Shown: in pieces, positions 7,762 to 15,717 of the stretch
Numbering within the stretch: the first letter of the stretch is position 1
How the letters are laid out: each line of letters begins with the position of its first letter
From: Candidatus Nomurabacteria bacterium
GTDB lineage: Bacteria; Patescibacteriota; Saccharimonadia; Saccharimonadales; UBA7683
Direction: 5' to 3'
DNA length: 46,846 bases
Assembly (NCBI GenBank): GCA_020631895.1
Contig: JACKGR010000006.1
Location: forward strand, 1-46,846
Notes under the pieces: generated by a model
Database searches by the model: none
What the model saw: only the letters and a program-made list of their open reading frames with translations
What the model was told of the DNA's origin: nothing
Position numbers and translations under genes: made by a program

Positions 7762-8019
7762 ATGATGAATGAAGATAAATATTACGTTTATGTCCTAAAG
7801 AGCGCCGCTCACAACAGAATATATGTAGGCTCATCTCAAGATGTAAATGTACGTTTAAAACTACATAACTCTGGGAGAGTTAAGTCTACTAAACCGTATA
7901 GGCCGTGGATTTTACTCGAAAAACATTCATATAAATCTAGAAGTGAAGCCGTGAAGTTCGAGAGGTTATTTAAAAGTGGACAGCAAAAAGAATATATTAA
8001 GCTTCGACATGGTTTATAA
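7762..8019 (+). CDS. GIY-YIG superfamily endonuclease-like protein (UPF0213/YhbQ type)
   Basis: 85 residues starting MMNEDKYYVYVLKSAAHNRIYVGSS: YVYVL and IYVGS are the two GIY-YIG strands. Then come DVNVRLKLHNSG (conserved Arg) and SEAVKFERLFKSGQQKEYIK (conserved Glu), the full set for this fold. It probably cuts or repairs nucleic acid. In-frame sequence upstream belongs to the tRNA-Asp remnant, so ATG 7762 is used. The stop overlaps the -10 box (TATAAT, 8015-8020) of the following tRNA operon. Its placement right after half a tRNA suggests tRNA-targeted insertion. Confidence 0.8.
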   Translation: MMNEDKYYVYVLKSAAHNRIYVGSSQDVNVRLKLHNSGRVKSTKPYRPWILLEKHSYKSRSEAVKFERLFKSGQQKEYIKLRHGL

Positions 8020-8029
8020 TGTTCGATAT

Positions 8030-8103
8030 GGCGCCGTGGCCGAGTGGTTAGGCAGTGGTCTGCAAAACCACGTACACCGGTTCAAATCCGGTCGGTGCCT
8101 CCA
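8030..8103 (+). tRNA. tRNA-Cys(GCA)
   Basis: Cloverleaf with acceptor GGCGCCG/CGGTGCC, anticodon loop CTGCAAA, T-arm CCGGTTCAAATCCGG and encoded CCA. The discriminator base is T, as expected for cysteine tRNAs. Confidence 0.97.
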
Positions 8104-8191
8104 GGGCGAGTGGCGGAATTGGTATACGCGTTTGACTTAAAATCAAATGGTCTTATCGACCTTGCGGGTTCAAGTCCCGCCTCGCCCACCA
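8104..8191 (+). tRNA. tRNA-Leu(TAA)
   Basis: Class II tRNA with acceptor GGGCGAG/CTCGCCC, anticodon stem TTTGA/TCAAA around CTTAAAA, a variable arm (GGTCTTATCGACC), T-arm GCGGGTTCAAGTCCCGC and encoded CCA. It starts on the base after the tRNA-Cys CCA, so the two must be separated by processing. No group I intron is present in the anticodon loop, a common intron site for this tRNA. Confidence 0.97.
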
Positions 8192-8219
8192 GAATTTTAA
8201 AAGTGTATTGAATAGGCAT

Positions 8220-8849
8220 ATGAATGAAGATATCTACAAGACGGTCGAAGATGACTATGATGGAATCAATAGAGCTTTTCATGCCTCTTATGACACTACT
8301 ACAGAATTTAAAGACGAAATTACTTTGTTTGTAGAAAGGCTTAGTAATAATTCAAAGATACTTAGTGTGGGCGGCGTTCCGGTTGAGTGCAACTATTTTC
8401 TAGATAAGGGCTTTCAAGTTGATAATGTTGATATTAGCCAAGCAATGCTGGATGAGATTTCTGATAAATCACCTGGAACCAATATTATTAAACAAAATAT
8501 TAAAACCTTCCCTTCCGGAAAATCTTATGATGGTGTTTGGGCTTGCAGATCTCTAATTCATATTCCGCCACCAGACATAGAAATCACCCTTAAGAATTTA
8601 CGGTCTATATTGAATCCTATTGGTGTAGTCGGAGCGGTATTCTTCAAGAGTTCAAACAAAAAAATTGAGGAGCAAGTTCTGCCTGAGGTGAACTCAGCAA
8701 TTAAGGGATTAAAATACTATCGCGTTCTCTACTCTCGTGACAAACTTAATGAATTGTTCAAGAGGGCGGGTTTTAAGTATATTCGAGTTAAAGAAAGTGC
8801 CGATCAAGATGGAGATCCTACTATTTTCATACTCGCTGAAGCTGTTTAG
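8220..8849 (+). CDS. Class I SAM-dependent methyltransferase
   Basis: 209 residues from MNEDIYKTVEDDYDG. Motif I is SKILSVGGVPVE (the Gly-rich loop is GG, not GxGxG), the acidic residue after strand 2 is in VDNVDISQAM, and motif IV is YDGVWACRSLIHI. This places it in the Methyltransf_11/25 group of small-molecule methyltransferases. The substrate is unknown. An in-frame ATG at 8208 is possible but has no better ribosome site. It stands alone between the tRNA pair and lemA. Confidence 0.8.
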   Translation: MNEDIYKTVEDDYDGINRAFHASYDTTTEFKDEITLFVERLSNNSKILSVGGVPVECNYFLDKGFQVDNVDISQAMLDEISDKSPGTNIIKQNIKTFPSGKSYDGVWACRSLIHIPPPDIEITLKNLRSILNPIGVVGAVFFKSSNKKIEEQVLPEVNSAIKGLKYYRVLYSRDKLNELFKRAGFKYIRVKESADQDGDPTIFILAEAV

Positions 8850-8931
8850 TCCAATAATAAAACTTATTTATTGATATGAGACTACCGTAACTGGTGGTAT
8901 AATTATAGGGTAGATAATAAGGAGAATAATC

Positions 8932-9489
8932 ATGGTTTTATGGATTGTAGTTGGCGTTGTTGTACTGCTTGCGTTATTTGTTTGGGCAACATACAACAAA
9001 TTAGTAAAGACAAATGTAAGGGTTGAAGAGGCTTGGAGTGATATTACTGTTCAGATGAAGCGACGTTTTGATTTGATTCCAAATCTAGTTTCTTCAGTTA
9101 AAGGATATGCTAAGCATGAGGCTAAGACACTTGAGAACGTTGTTAAAGAGCGAAGTGGCGCAATCGGTGGTTCTGTCAAAGAGACTGCCGAGACCGAGAA
9201 TATGCTTAGCGGGGCTCTTAAAAGCTTGTTTGCGGTTGCTGAGAGCTACCCAGATCTAAAAGCTAACCAAAACTTTCTTCAACTTCAAGAGGAGTTAGTT
9301 GATACTGAGGATAAGATTCAGGCTTCACGAAGATTTTATAACGGTGCAGTTAGGACATTAAACACGATGGTGCAAATGTTTCCAACAAACATTTTTGCTA
9401 AAAGTTTAGGTTTCACCAAAAAAGAATTCTTTGAAGTAGACAATCAGGCTGAAGTTGAAAAAGCTGTAGATGTTAACTTCGATAAGTAA
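8932..9489 (+). CDS. lemA: LemA family protein
   Basis: 185 residues: one N-terminal membrane helix (VLWIVVGVVVLLALFVWATYN), then the diagnostic NKLVKTNVRVEEAWSDITVQ and RRFDLIPNLV segments of the long helical LemA domain. The function is still unclear, but it very often pairs with the HtpX protease, as it does here; the two are separated only by the insertion at 9504-9927. Start supported by AAGGAGAATAATC. Confidence 0.95.
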   Translation: MVLWIVVGVVVLLALFVWATYNKLVKTNVRVEEAWSDITVQMKRRFDLIPNLVSSVKGYAKHEAKTLENVVKERSGAIGGSVKETAETENMLSGALKSLFAVAESYPDLKANQNFLQLQEELVDTEDKIQASRRFYNGAVRTLNTMVQMFPTNIFAKSLGFTKKEFFEVDNQAEVEKAVDVNFDK

Positions 9490-9503
9490 ATAATAGAGAA
9501 GAA

Positions 9504-9927
9504 CGTATTTCGAATGACGTATAACGCGGGAAAGCCACCCGAGAAGATAACCTCTTTTAAACAACTTCGTGTTTGGCAAAAGGCTAGAGGGCTTGCAGTT
9601 TATATTTACGAGGTTACTAAGGACTTCCCAAGCGATGAAAGATTCGGCCTTACCTCTCAAATAAGGAGATCCGCCACATCTGTTGCGGCTAACGTCGCCG
9701 AGGGGTTCTCAAGGGGCGGTCAAAAAGATAAGATTCGATTTTATCACATCGCACTCGGCTCGTTAACAGAGACTCTAAGTCATGCGTTCATATCAAATGA
9801 TCTGCACTTTATAAAGGACAGAGAACTAGGTATTATAGAAGTAGAGATTACAGATTTGCATAAGATGTTAAATAGTCTCATTAAAAATGCACCAGAAAGG
9901 AAAGCGTAATTCGTCATTCGTAATACG
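9504..9927. mobile_element. Four-helix-bundle insertion element with 24-bp terminal inverted repeats
   Basis: The ends (9504-9527 and 9904-9927) are inverted repeats matching at 21 of 24 bases, with the uninterrupted core CGTCATTCG. The ORF start codon lies inside the left repeat and its stop inside the right one, so element and gene are almost the same length (424 bp). 23S rRNA intervening sequences have the same architecture: a stem cut by RNase III around an S23-type ORF. Here it sits between lemA and htpX. Confidence 0.8.
9514..9909 (+). CDS. S23-type four-helix-bundle protein
   Basis: 131 residues. The diagnostic features are FKQLRVWQKARGLAVYIYEV, the RFGLTSQIRRSATSVAANVA signature and EGFSRGG. 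The family is known from intervening sequences in 23S rRNA and as accessory proteins of diversity-generating retroelements. It forms a four-helix bundle, often a pentamer, with basic surfaces that bind nucleic acid. It is encoded wholly within an inverted-repeat element that splits the lemA-htpX pair. A paralogue lies at 26668. Confidence 0.92.
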   Translation: MTYNAGKPPEKITSFKQLRVWQKARGLAVYIYEVTKDFPSDERFGLTSQIRRSATSVAANVAEGFSRGGQKDKIRFYHIALGSLTETLSHAFISNDLHFIKDRELGIIEVEITDLHKMLNSLIKNAPERKA

Positions 9928-9938
9928 CGATACGACAT

Positions 9939-10811
9939 ATGTATAGCCAGATAGCCGCCAATAAACGCAAAACTATATTCATTATGACTCTGTTTATTTT
10001 AGTGATCGGGGCTATTGGCTATGCTTATGGACTGGTCATTGGGGATACGTCGACACTCTATATAGTTTTTGGCTTCGCTCTAATTTACACACTGATTAGT
10101 TACTTTGCATCGTCGAGACTTGCCTTGGCAGTTAATGGTGCAAAGCAAATTGAGAAGAAGGATAATCCGCGACTATATCGGATGGTTGAGAATCTGGCGA
10201 TAACTACAGGTCTACCAACACCAAAGGTTTATATCATGGATGACAAAGCTCCAAATGCTTTTGCTACTGGTAGAGACCCTAGTCATGCCAGTGTTGCGGC
10301 AACCACCGGTCTTCTTGAGATTATGGATGACAAAGAGCTTGAGGGAGTACTGGCTCACGAGATGGGGCATATTCAGAACTATGACATTAGAGTTATGATG
10401 ATTGTTTTTGGTTGCGTTTCAGTAATCGGGCTACTTAGTGACTTTTTGCTTAGAATGGTATTTTTTGGTGGAGATGATGACAACAGCAGCCCGATAGGAA
10501 TTGCCCTAGCCTTGGTCCTAGCAATCTTGGCGCCTATTGTTGCGCTGATGGTTCAGATGGCAGTATCCAGACGTCGTGAATTTTTGGCGGATGCAACTGG
10601 TGCACTGACTACAAGATATCCAGATGGTTTAGCTTCAGCTCTTAAAAAGCTAGAGTCACATCCAACAGTTATGAAGCGTCAAAATAGTTCAACCGCTCAT
10701 TTATTCTTTGCAAATCCGCTAAAGCCAAAAAGTTTTGCTAAGCTTTTTTCAACTCACCCTCCAATATCCGAGAGAGTAGAAAGACTCGAGAATATGGGGA
10801 GTAGCTTGTAG
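9939..10811 (+). CDS. htpX: M48 family membrane zinc metalloprotease HtpX
   Basis: 290 residues. Two N-terminal membrane helices, then the zinc site VLAHEMGHIQN (HExxH) and the downstream glutamate in RRREFLADATGAL, with further helices between (IGIALALVLAILAPIV). HtpX degrades damaged membrane proteins at the cytoplasmic face. The order lemA-htpX is conserved in many bacteria. It ends directly next to the following ORF (stop 10811, next ATG 10812), indicating one operon through ligA. Confidence 0.96.
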   Translation: MYSQIAANKRKTIFIMTLFILVIGAIGYAYGLVIGDTSTLYIVFGFALIYTLISYFASSRLALAVNGAKQIEKKDNPRLYRMVENLAITTGLPTPKVYIMDDKAPNAFATGRDPSHASVAATTGLLEIMDDKELEGVLAHEMGHIQNYDIRVMMIVFGCVSVIGLLSDFLLRMVFFGGDDDNSSPIGIALALVLAILAPIVALMVQMAVSRRREFLADATGALTTRYPDGLASALKKLESHPTVMKRQNSSTAHLFFANPLKPKSFAKLFSTHPPISERVERLENMGSSL

Positions 10812-11882
10812 ATGGCTAAAAATAATAAATCTAGTAAGAGAAATAATTTAAGTCATGAGCTGGTCGTAATTCAGAGACTGAAGAAGTCCATTAAATCTTT
10901 ACCTGCTAAACTTGAGAAGCTCCTAATTTATTTTATTACACCTTTTGTGAACTCTTATTCTCGATTTAAGGCATGGCGTCAAGCTGATAAAAAAGCAATT
11001 AGATATCGATCTTTCAGACTTCAAAAAAAGATTAAACCAGAGCTTAAGCCACTACCAACCAGTTGGGAGCTTGTAAAACAAACCTTCAGTTTTATATGGT
11101 TACATAAAAAAATCATACTTGGCATATTTCTTGTTCACTTGGTCGTTTATTACATGATTGTGCGAGCCCCAATTCAGCCTGATGTTAAACAAATTCAAAA
11201 TACTATAAGTTCTGCTGTAGAGAAGAGCGGAACAAAAGTTAATAGTTTTGAAAGTAACGTAGTAACTGTTAGCGCTGTACTTGATTCTACCGGAGCTACT
11301 CAGCAAAACGGCACACTTGCAATGGTGGTGCTTGGTATTGTTGGCCTAGCTTATATTTGGGCAATCAGAATGCTTCATAACGGCAATAAGATTACCATCA
11401 GGGACTCATTTTATCAGGGGATGACACCTATTATTACTGTAGGATTTGTTTTAACGGTCGTAGTTTTAGAGCTACTACCTTTTGCTTTTGCAAGTTTTGT
11501 TTACACGCTTGCCAGAACTAGTGGGATATTCGTTTCAGGCTTTGAGGATTTGGCATTCTTCACTGTAACTATGCTGATTGGATTACTATCCTTCTATTGG
11601 ATGACGTCTGGAATTATCGCGGTGTTTATGGTTGCTTTGCCTGGAGTTTATCCAATTTTTGCACTGAGTTCAGCTCGTAAGTTAGTCCAGTTTCAAAGGC
11701 TGAAGGTGTTTAGAAGAATGCTGAGCTTGCCGTTAATGCTAGGATTTACGTATCTTACATTACTCGTTATTTCAATCAGATTTTTCCCTAGTAAAACATT
11801 TATTTTTGCAGAAATTGTTCAACTTCTTTTTGTACCGTTGGTTTTAACGTATTTGTATAAACTTTATCGTTCAATGCTATGA
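10812..11882 (+). CDS. Polytopic membrane protein, unknown
   Basis: 356 residues. A basic N-terminal half (KNNKSSKRNN, repeated Lys/Arg to about residue 85) is followed by about six hydrophobic helices, starting with IILGIFLVHLVVYYMIV and with clusters at about residues 165-185, 200-230, 245-280 and 305-350. No family recognised; the helix layout is loosely like a DUF975/YciC-type membrane protein. It overlaps ligA by four bases (ATGA), so translation is coupled. Confidence 0.75.
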   Translation: MAKNNKSSKRNNLSHELVVIQRLKKSIKSLPAKLEKLLIYFITPFVNSYSRFKAWRQADKKAIRYRSFRLQKKIKPELKPLPTSWELVKQTFSFIWLHKKIILGIFLVHLVVYYMIVRAPIQPDVKQIQNTISSAVEKSGTKVNSFESNVVTVSAVLDSTGATQQNGTLAMVVLGIVGLAYIWAIRMLHNGNKITIRDSFYQGMTPIITVGFVLTVVVLELLPFAFASFVYTLARTSGIFVSGFEDLAFFTVTMLIGLLSFYWMTSGIIAVFMVALPGVYPIFALSSARKLVQFQRLKVFRRMLSLPLMLGFTYLTLLVISIRFFPSKTFIFAEIVQLLFVPLVLTYLYKLYRSML

Positions 11883-13897
11883 GCAAATCTGACGCAAAAT
11901 CTAGAATTGACTCACTCATTAAAGAGGTTTCTCAGTATGCGTATGAATACTATGTACTTGATAAACCGAGTATATCGGATGCTGTTTACGATGGCTTAAT
12001 ATCTGAACTTAAAAAGTTAGAGACAGAATATCCCGATTTAGTTCGTCAGGACAGTCCAACACAAAGAGTCTATGGCGAGGCTCTTGATAAGTTTAAAAAA
12101 GTTGAACATAAGTATCCCATGATTTCATTAAACGATGTCTTCTCGATAGAGGATGTTGAAGCTTGGGTAAAGCGTATGGATAAGCTTTTGCCTGGAGTGA
12201 AGCACGAATACTTCTGTGATACTAAAAAGGATGGGCTGGCATGCGCGCTTATCTACCAAGACGGGTTGTTAACACAAGCTGTAACAAGAGGTGATAGTAA
12301 GGTTGGCGAGGATGTTACCAGAAATGTAAGGACCATAAATAACGTCCCTCTTAGTCTGAGACGGGATGCAAAAAATAAGCAGTTTTTGCAAGGTAGAACT
12401 GAAATTCGTGGCGAAATTGTGATGTTAAAATCTGACTTCAAAAAACTTAATGATAAACGTGAGGCTGAGGGAAAACCACTATTTGCTAATCCACGTAATT
12501 TAAGTGCCGGAACAATCAGACAGCTTGATCCAAAGCTTGTAGCTGAGCGACCACTATTTTTTGTCGGCTACGATCTACTTAGAGATAATCCTAATGAGGC
12601 TCCAACAAACATGTTTGCCTACGAGTCCATGACCGATCTAGGAATAACCAGAAGTATGGAGGCCTCAGTATTCTCAAGCGTTAGTGAAGTTATGAAGTTT
12701 ATTGATGAATGGTCAGTAAAAAGAGATAAACTGTCTTACATTACAGATGGTCTAGTAATAAAAGTTAATGATAGGAGCCAGTATACAAAACTTGGAGTAG
12801 TTGGTAAGAATCCTCGTGGCGCTGTGGCATTTAAGTATGCAGCCGAGCAGGCCACAACTGTAGTTAGAGATATTGTAATCAGTATTGGTAGAACTGGTGC
12901 TGCAACTCCGGTTGCGGTATTTGATCCTGTAGTAGTTGCCGGTACGACCGTTAAACATGCAAGTCTTCACAACGCAGATGAAATTGAGCGTTTGGATATA
13001 AGAAGAGGCGACACAGTCGTTATTTTTAAAGCAGGTGATATAATTCCTCAGGTTGAATCAGTTTTAACAAACTTGCGACCCAAAGAGGCCAAAAAGATTG
13101 ATTATAAAAGCGAGCTATCAAGGCAGTACCCAGAGCTTGAGTTTGAGCGGCCTGCAGGCGAAGTGGTATACCGCGTAAAGGGATTAAGTGGTCCGATAAT
13201 CTTAAAAAGATCATTGATGCATTATGCCAGTAAAGGAGCGCTAGATATTGATACACTTGGCGAGAAGAACGTTGAGGCGCTTGTTGATGCGGGGTTAGTC
13301 GAGGATGCGGCAGATATATACACTCTCACAGTTGATGATGTATTAAAGCTTGATAGATTTGCCGAAATCTCTGCTGAAAATTTGGTTTCTGCAATAAAAA
13401 AATCTAAGACTCCTAGTCTAGAGAGATTTATTTTTGGGCTTGGTATCAGACATGTTGGACAACAGACAGCAATTGATTTAGCTAAGCGATTTGAATCAGT
13501 TGAGGCTCTATCAAAAGCAAGTCTAGATGAACTGCGTGATGTCGAAGGGATAGGTGAAGTTGTAGCAGAATCAATTGTTGCGTGGTTTGCCGATGAGGAT
13601 AACCAAGAACTTCTTAGAAAGTTTGCTGAGTACAGTGTAAAACCAAATTATAAAAAAACAGCCGGTGGTCCGCTTGAAGGTAAAAGCTTTGTTATAACTG
13701 GGAGCCTAGAGAGCATGAGTCGTGATGATGCAGCTGAAAAGATTAGAGCACTTGGAGGAACGTTTCAAACGGCAGTAGCTAAAGGCACCACCTATCTAGT
13801 TGCAGGTGGTAAAGTAGGGGCAAGTAAACTCGCAACCGCTAAGAAGTTCAAGACCGAGGTAATTGATGAGAAGAAGTTTTTAAGTCTTCTAAAATAG
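11879..13897 (+). CDS. ligA: NAD-dependent DNA ligase, zinc-finger cysteines absent
   Basis: 672 residues, normal length. Seals nicks in replication using NAD. Visible parts: Ia domain (YDGLISELKKLE near 37), adenylation motif KKDG with catalytic Lys at about 116, the EIRGEIVM motif, OB fold (VGKNPRGAVAFKY), helix-hairpin-helix repeats (LGIRHVGQQTA; VEGIGEVVAESI), and a BRCT domain (KSFVITGSLESMSRDDA). Between OB and HhH, where LigA normally has a four-Cys zinc finger, there is no cysteine at all (LRPKEAKKIDYKSELSRQYP region). The only two cysteines in the protein flank the KKDG motif. Catalysis should be intact. Confidence 0.96.
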   Translation: MSKSDAKSRIDSLIKEVSQYAYEYYVLDKPSISDAVYDGLISELKKLETEYPDLVRQDSPTQRVYGEALDKFKKVEHKYPMISLNDVFSIEDVEAWVKRMDKLLPGVKHEYFCDTKKDGLACALIYQDGLLTQAVTRGDSKVGEDVTRNVRTINNVPLSLRRDAKNKQFLQGRTEIRGEIVMLKSDFKKLNDKREAEGKPLFANPRNLSAGTIRQLDPKLVAERPLFFVGYDLLRDNPNEAPTNMFAYESMTDLGITRSMEASVFSSVSEVMKFIDEWSVKRDKLSYITDGLVIKVNDRSQYTKLGVVGKNPRGAVAFKYAAEQATTVVRDIVISIGRTGAATPVAVFDPVVVAGTTVKHASLHNADEIERLDIRRGDTVVIFKAGDIIPQVESVLTNLRPKEAKKIDYKSELSRQYPELEFERPAGEVVYRVKGLSGPIILKRSLMHYASKGALDIDTLGEKNVEALVDAGLVEDAADIYTLTVDDVLKLDRFAEISAENLVSAIKKSKTPSLERFIFGLGIRHVGQQTAIDLAKRFESVEALSKASLDELRDVEGIGEVVAESIVAWFADEDNQELLRKFAEYSVKPNYKKTAGGPLEGKSFVITGSLESMSRDDAAEKIRALGGTFQTAVAKGTTYLVAGGKVGASKLATAKKFKTEVIDEKKFLSLLK

Positions 13898-14263
13898 CTA
13901 CTCAACTACTACGGAATCTTTTTGGTAATTTGACTCCGCATCTGAAGTCTTCTTGGATATAATTCCAGCGCTAAACGAGAAAACCGCAACTAGAACAATT
14001 ATTAACAGACCCAATTTACTGTATTCTTTAGAGTCGTCCTTCTTCAGCCCTAATATGCCAGACACCAGGCTAATTAAAGATAATGTAACAAAGCAGGCAA
14101 TAGCAGTTAATAATGTTGGTCTGAGATAAGCAAGGGCGTAAGTAATATCTACACCGTCAGGGTTTGATGACTTTAAATACCAAGCGACAATACCTGATGT
14201 TAAAAGTGTTAGTGGCAAGGTTAGGCTAGCTGATACTATCGATACTTTACCGAATTTGTTCAT
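13898..14263 (-). CDS. Small three-helix membrane protein
   Basis: 121 residues with hydrophobic segments at about 8-30, 50-73 and 84-105 and a short charged tail (KKTSDAESNYQKDSVVVE). ATG 14261-14263 follows AAAAGGAGTAACTC, a strong ribosome site. It converges on ligA and the two stops touch, so they may share a termination region. No family recognised. Confidence 0.75.
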   Translation of the reverse strand: MNKFGKVSIVSASLTLPLTLLTSGIVAWYLKSSNPDGVDITYALAYLRPTLLTAIACFVTLSLISLVSGILGLKKDDSKEYSKLGLLIIVLVAVFSFSAGIISKKTSDAESNYQKDSVVVE

Positions 14264-14348
14264 GAGTTACTCCTTTTGAACAACTATAGCACTTTAATTG
14301 GTTTGATGCAGTTAATTTCTGTATAATAACAGGGTTAAGACCGGGCAT

Positions 14349-14425
14349 GGGGCATTGGCGCAGTTGGCTAGCGCGCTTCCATGGCATGGAAGAGGTCATC
14401 GGTTCGAATCCGATATGCTCCACCA
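14349..14425 (+). tRNA. tRNA-Ala(GGC)
   Basis: Acceptor GGGGCAT/ATGCTCC carries the G3-T70 wobble pair that identifies alanine tRNAs. Anticodon stem CTTCC/GGAAG surrounds ATGGCAT, the T-arm is intact and CCA is encoded. A TATAAT box lies at 14322-14327. Confidence 0.97.
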
Positions 14426-14439
14426 AGATTTGAAAATTT

Positions 14440-15717
14440 ATGAAGAAATATCTTAAAGCAATAATTGTAAAACTGCTTTGGCTCCAAGTCGATAGACTTA
14501 GGAGGCGCCATAATCCGACTGTAATCGCAGTGGCTGGAAGCATAGGTAAAACAGGTACTAAAACTGCTATTGCTACGGTTCTGTCTCAAGATAAAAAAGT
14601 TAGGTGGCAGGATGGAAATTATAACGATATTGTTAGTGTCCCCCTAATATTCTTTGGTCAAGCAATGCCGTCGCTTTTAAATCCGATTGGATGGATAAAG
14701 GTATTGGTATCTAATGAGGCCCAAATTCTTGGCAAATATACACCGGAGATAGTAGTTCTTGAAGTTGGTACTGACTACGATGGCAATATGGATGAATTCG
14801 TTGCTCGACTGCATGCTGATTATGGAGTTTTGACTGCGATATCGGCCGAACATATGGCAAACTTTGAGAGTATGGATGCGGTTGCAAAAGAGGAGCTAAA
14901 AATAGCTGATATGGTTGATGAGATTATAATAAATGCGGATCAAATCGACAAGCAATATATAAAAGTCATTAAAGATGCAATTACTTACGGCGAAGGAGAC
15001 TACGATTGCAGTATTAATCCTTCAAAATTAACAAAAGATTTTTATAGACCAGTTAGTTTTATATTAAATGGTAAAGCTGATGCTATTTCAATTAAAACTA
15101 GACTGATTGGACGCCAGAATCTTCCCGGACTCGCCTCTGCTGTCATTCTCGGAGAAAAACTAGGCTTGTCTAATTCTGATATTAAATCTGGATTAGAAAA
15201 AGTACAGCCCATTGCCGGGCGCATGCAGCTACTTTTGGGCAAAAAACAATCTCTCTTGATTGATGATTCTTATAACGCGAGTCCCGAGGCAGTAATTGCA
15301 GCACTCAATACGCTATATGAGATACCGTCTAGAAATCGGATCGCAGTACTTGGTCAAATGAATGAACTGGGTAAGTTCAGCGAGTCAATGCATAAAAAAG
15401 TAGGCCAAGAATGTGACCCAAGCAAGTTAGAACTATTAGTGACTATCGGGGATGATGCAAATAATTACTTGGCTGACTCTGCCGAGAAAGCTGGTTGTAA
15501 AGTGCTGCGGTGCCCAAGTCCGTATCATGCTGCAGATATTGTCAGTTCGTTACTTAAAAAAGGTAGTGTCGTGCTAATCAAGGGCTCACAAAATGGAGTT
15601 TTCTCTGAGGAGGTGACCAAAAAATTACTCCAAAATAAAAAGGATCAACAACGATTGGTTAGACAGTCAAAAGCGTGGCTTAAAGCCAAGGAGAGGCAGT
15701 TTGGCATCAATGACTAG
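14440..15717 (+). CDS. murF: MurF-like UDP-MurNAc-tripeptide:D-Ala-D-Ala ligase
   Basis: 425 residues. Mur-ligase ATP loop VAGSIGKTGTKTAIATVL near residue 30, central-domain acidic and His residues (VLEVGTDYDGNMD; ISAEHMANF), and the C-terminal ligase motif LIDDSYNASPEAVIAAL. DSYNA is the MurF signature. It adds D-Ala-D-Ala to the peptidoglycan precursor. The N-terminal substrate domain is much shorter than in Escherichia coli MurF. ddl follows with overlapping coding sequence, so the two make and attach the same dipeptide. Confidence 0.85.
   Translation: MKKYLKAIIVKLLWLQVDRLRRRHNPTVIAVAGSIGKTGTKTAIATVLSQDKKVRWQDGNYNDIVSVPLIFFGQAMPSLLNPIGWIKVLVSNEAQILGKYTPEIVVLEVGTDYDGNMDEFVARLHADYGVLTAISAEHMANFESMDAVAKEELKIADMVDEIIINADQIDKQYIKVIKDAITYGEGDYDCSINPSKLTKDFYRPVSFILNGKADAISIKTRLIGRQNLPGLASAVILGEKLGLSNSDIKSGLEKVQPIAGRMQLLLGKKQSLLIDDSYNASPEAVIAALNTLYEIPSRNRIAVLGQMNELGKFSESMHKKVGQECDPSKLELLVTIGDDANNYLADSAEKAGCKVLRCPSPYHAADIVSSLLKKGSVVLIKGSQNGVFSEEVTKKLLQNKKDQQRLVRQSKAWLKAKERQFGIND

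Noticed and set aside
7687..8103. tRNA-Asp split by a group I intron that carries the GIY-YIG ORF
   Set aside because: No 3' exon (T-arm plus acceptor) follows the ORF before tRNA-Cys, and no intron core is recognisable.
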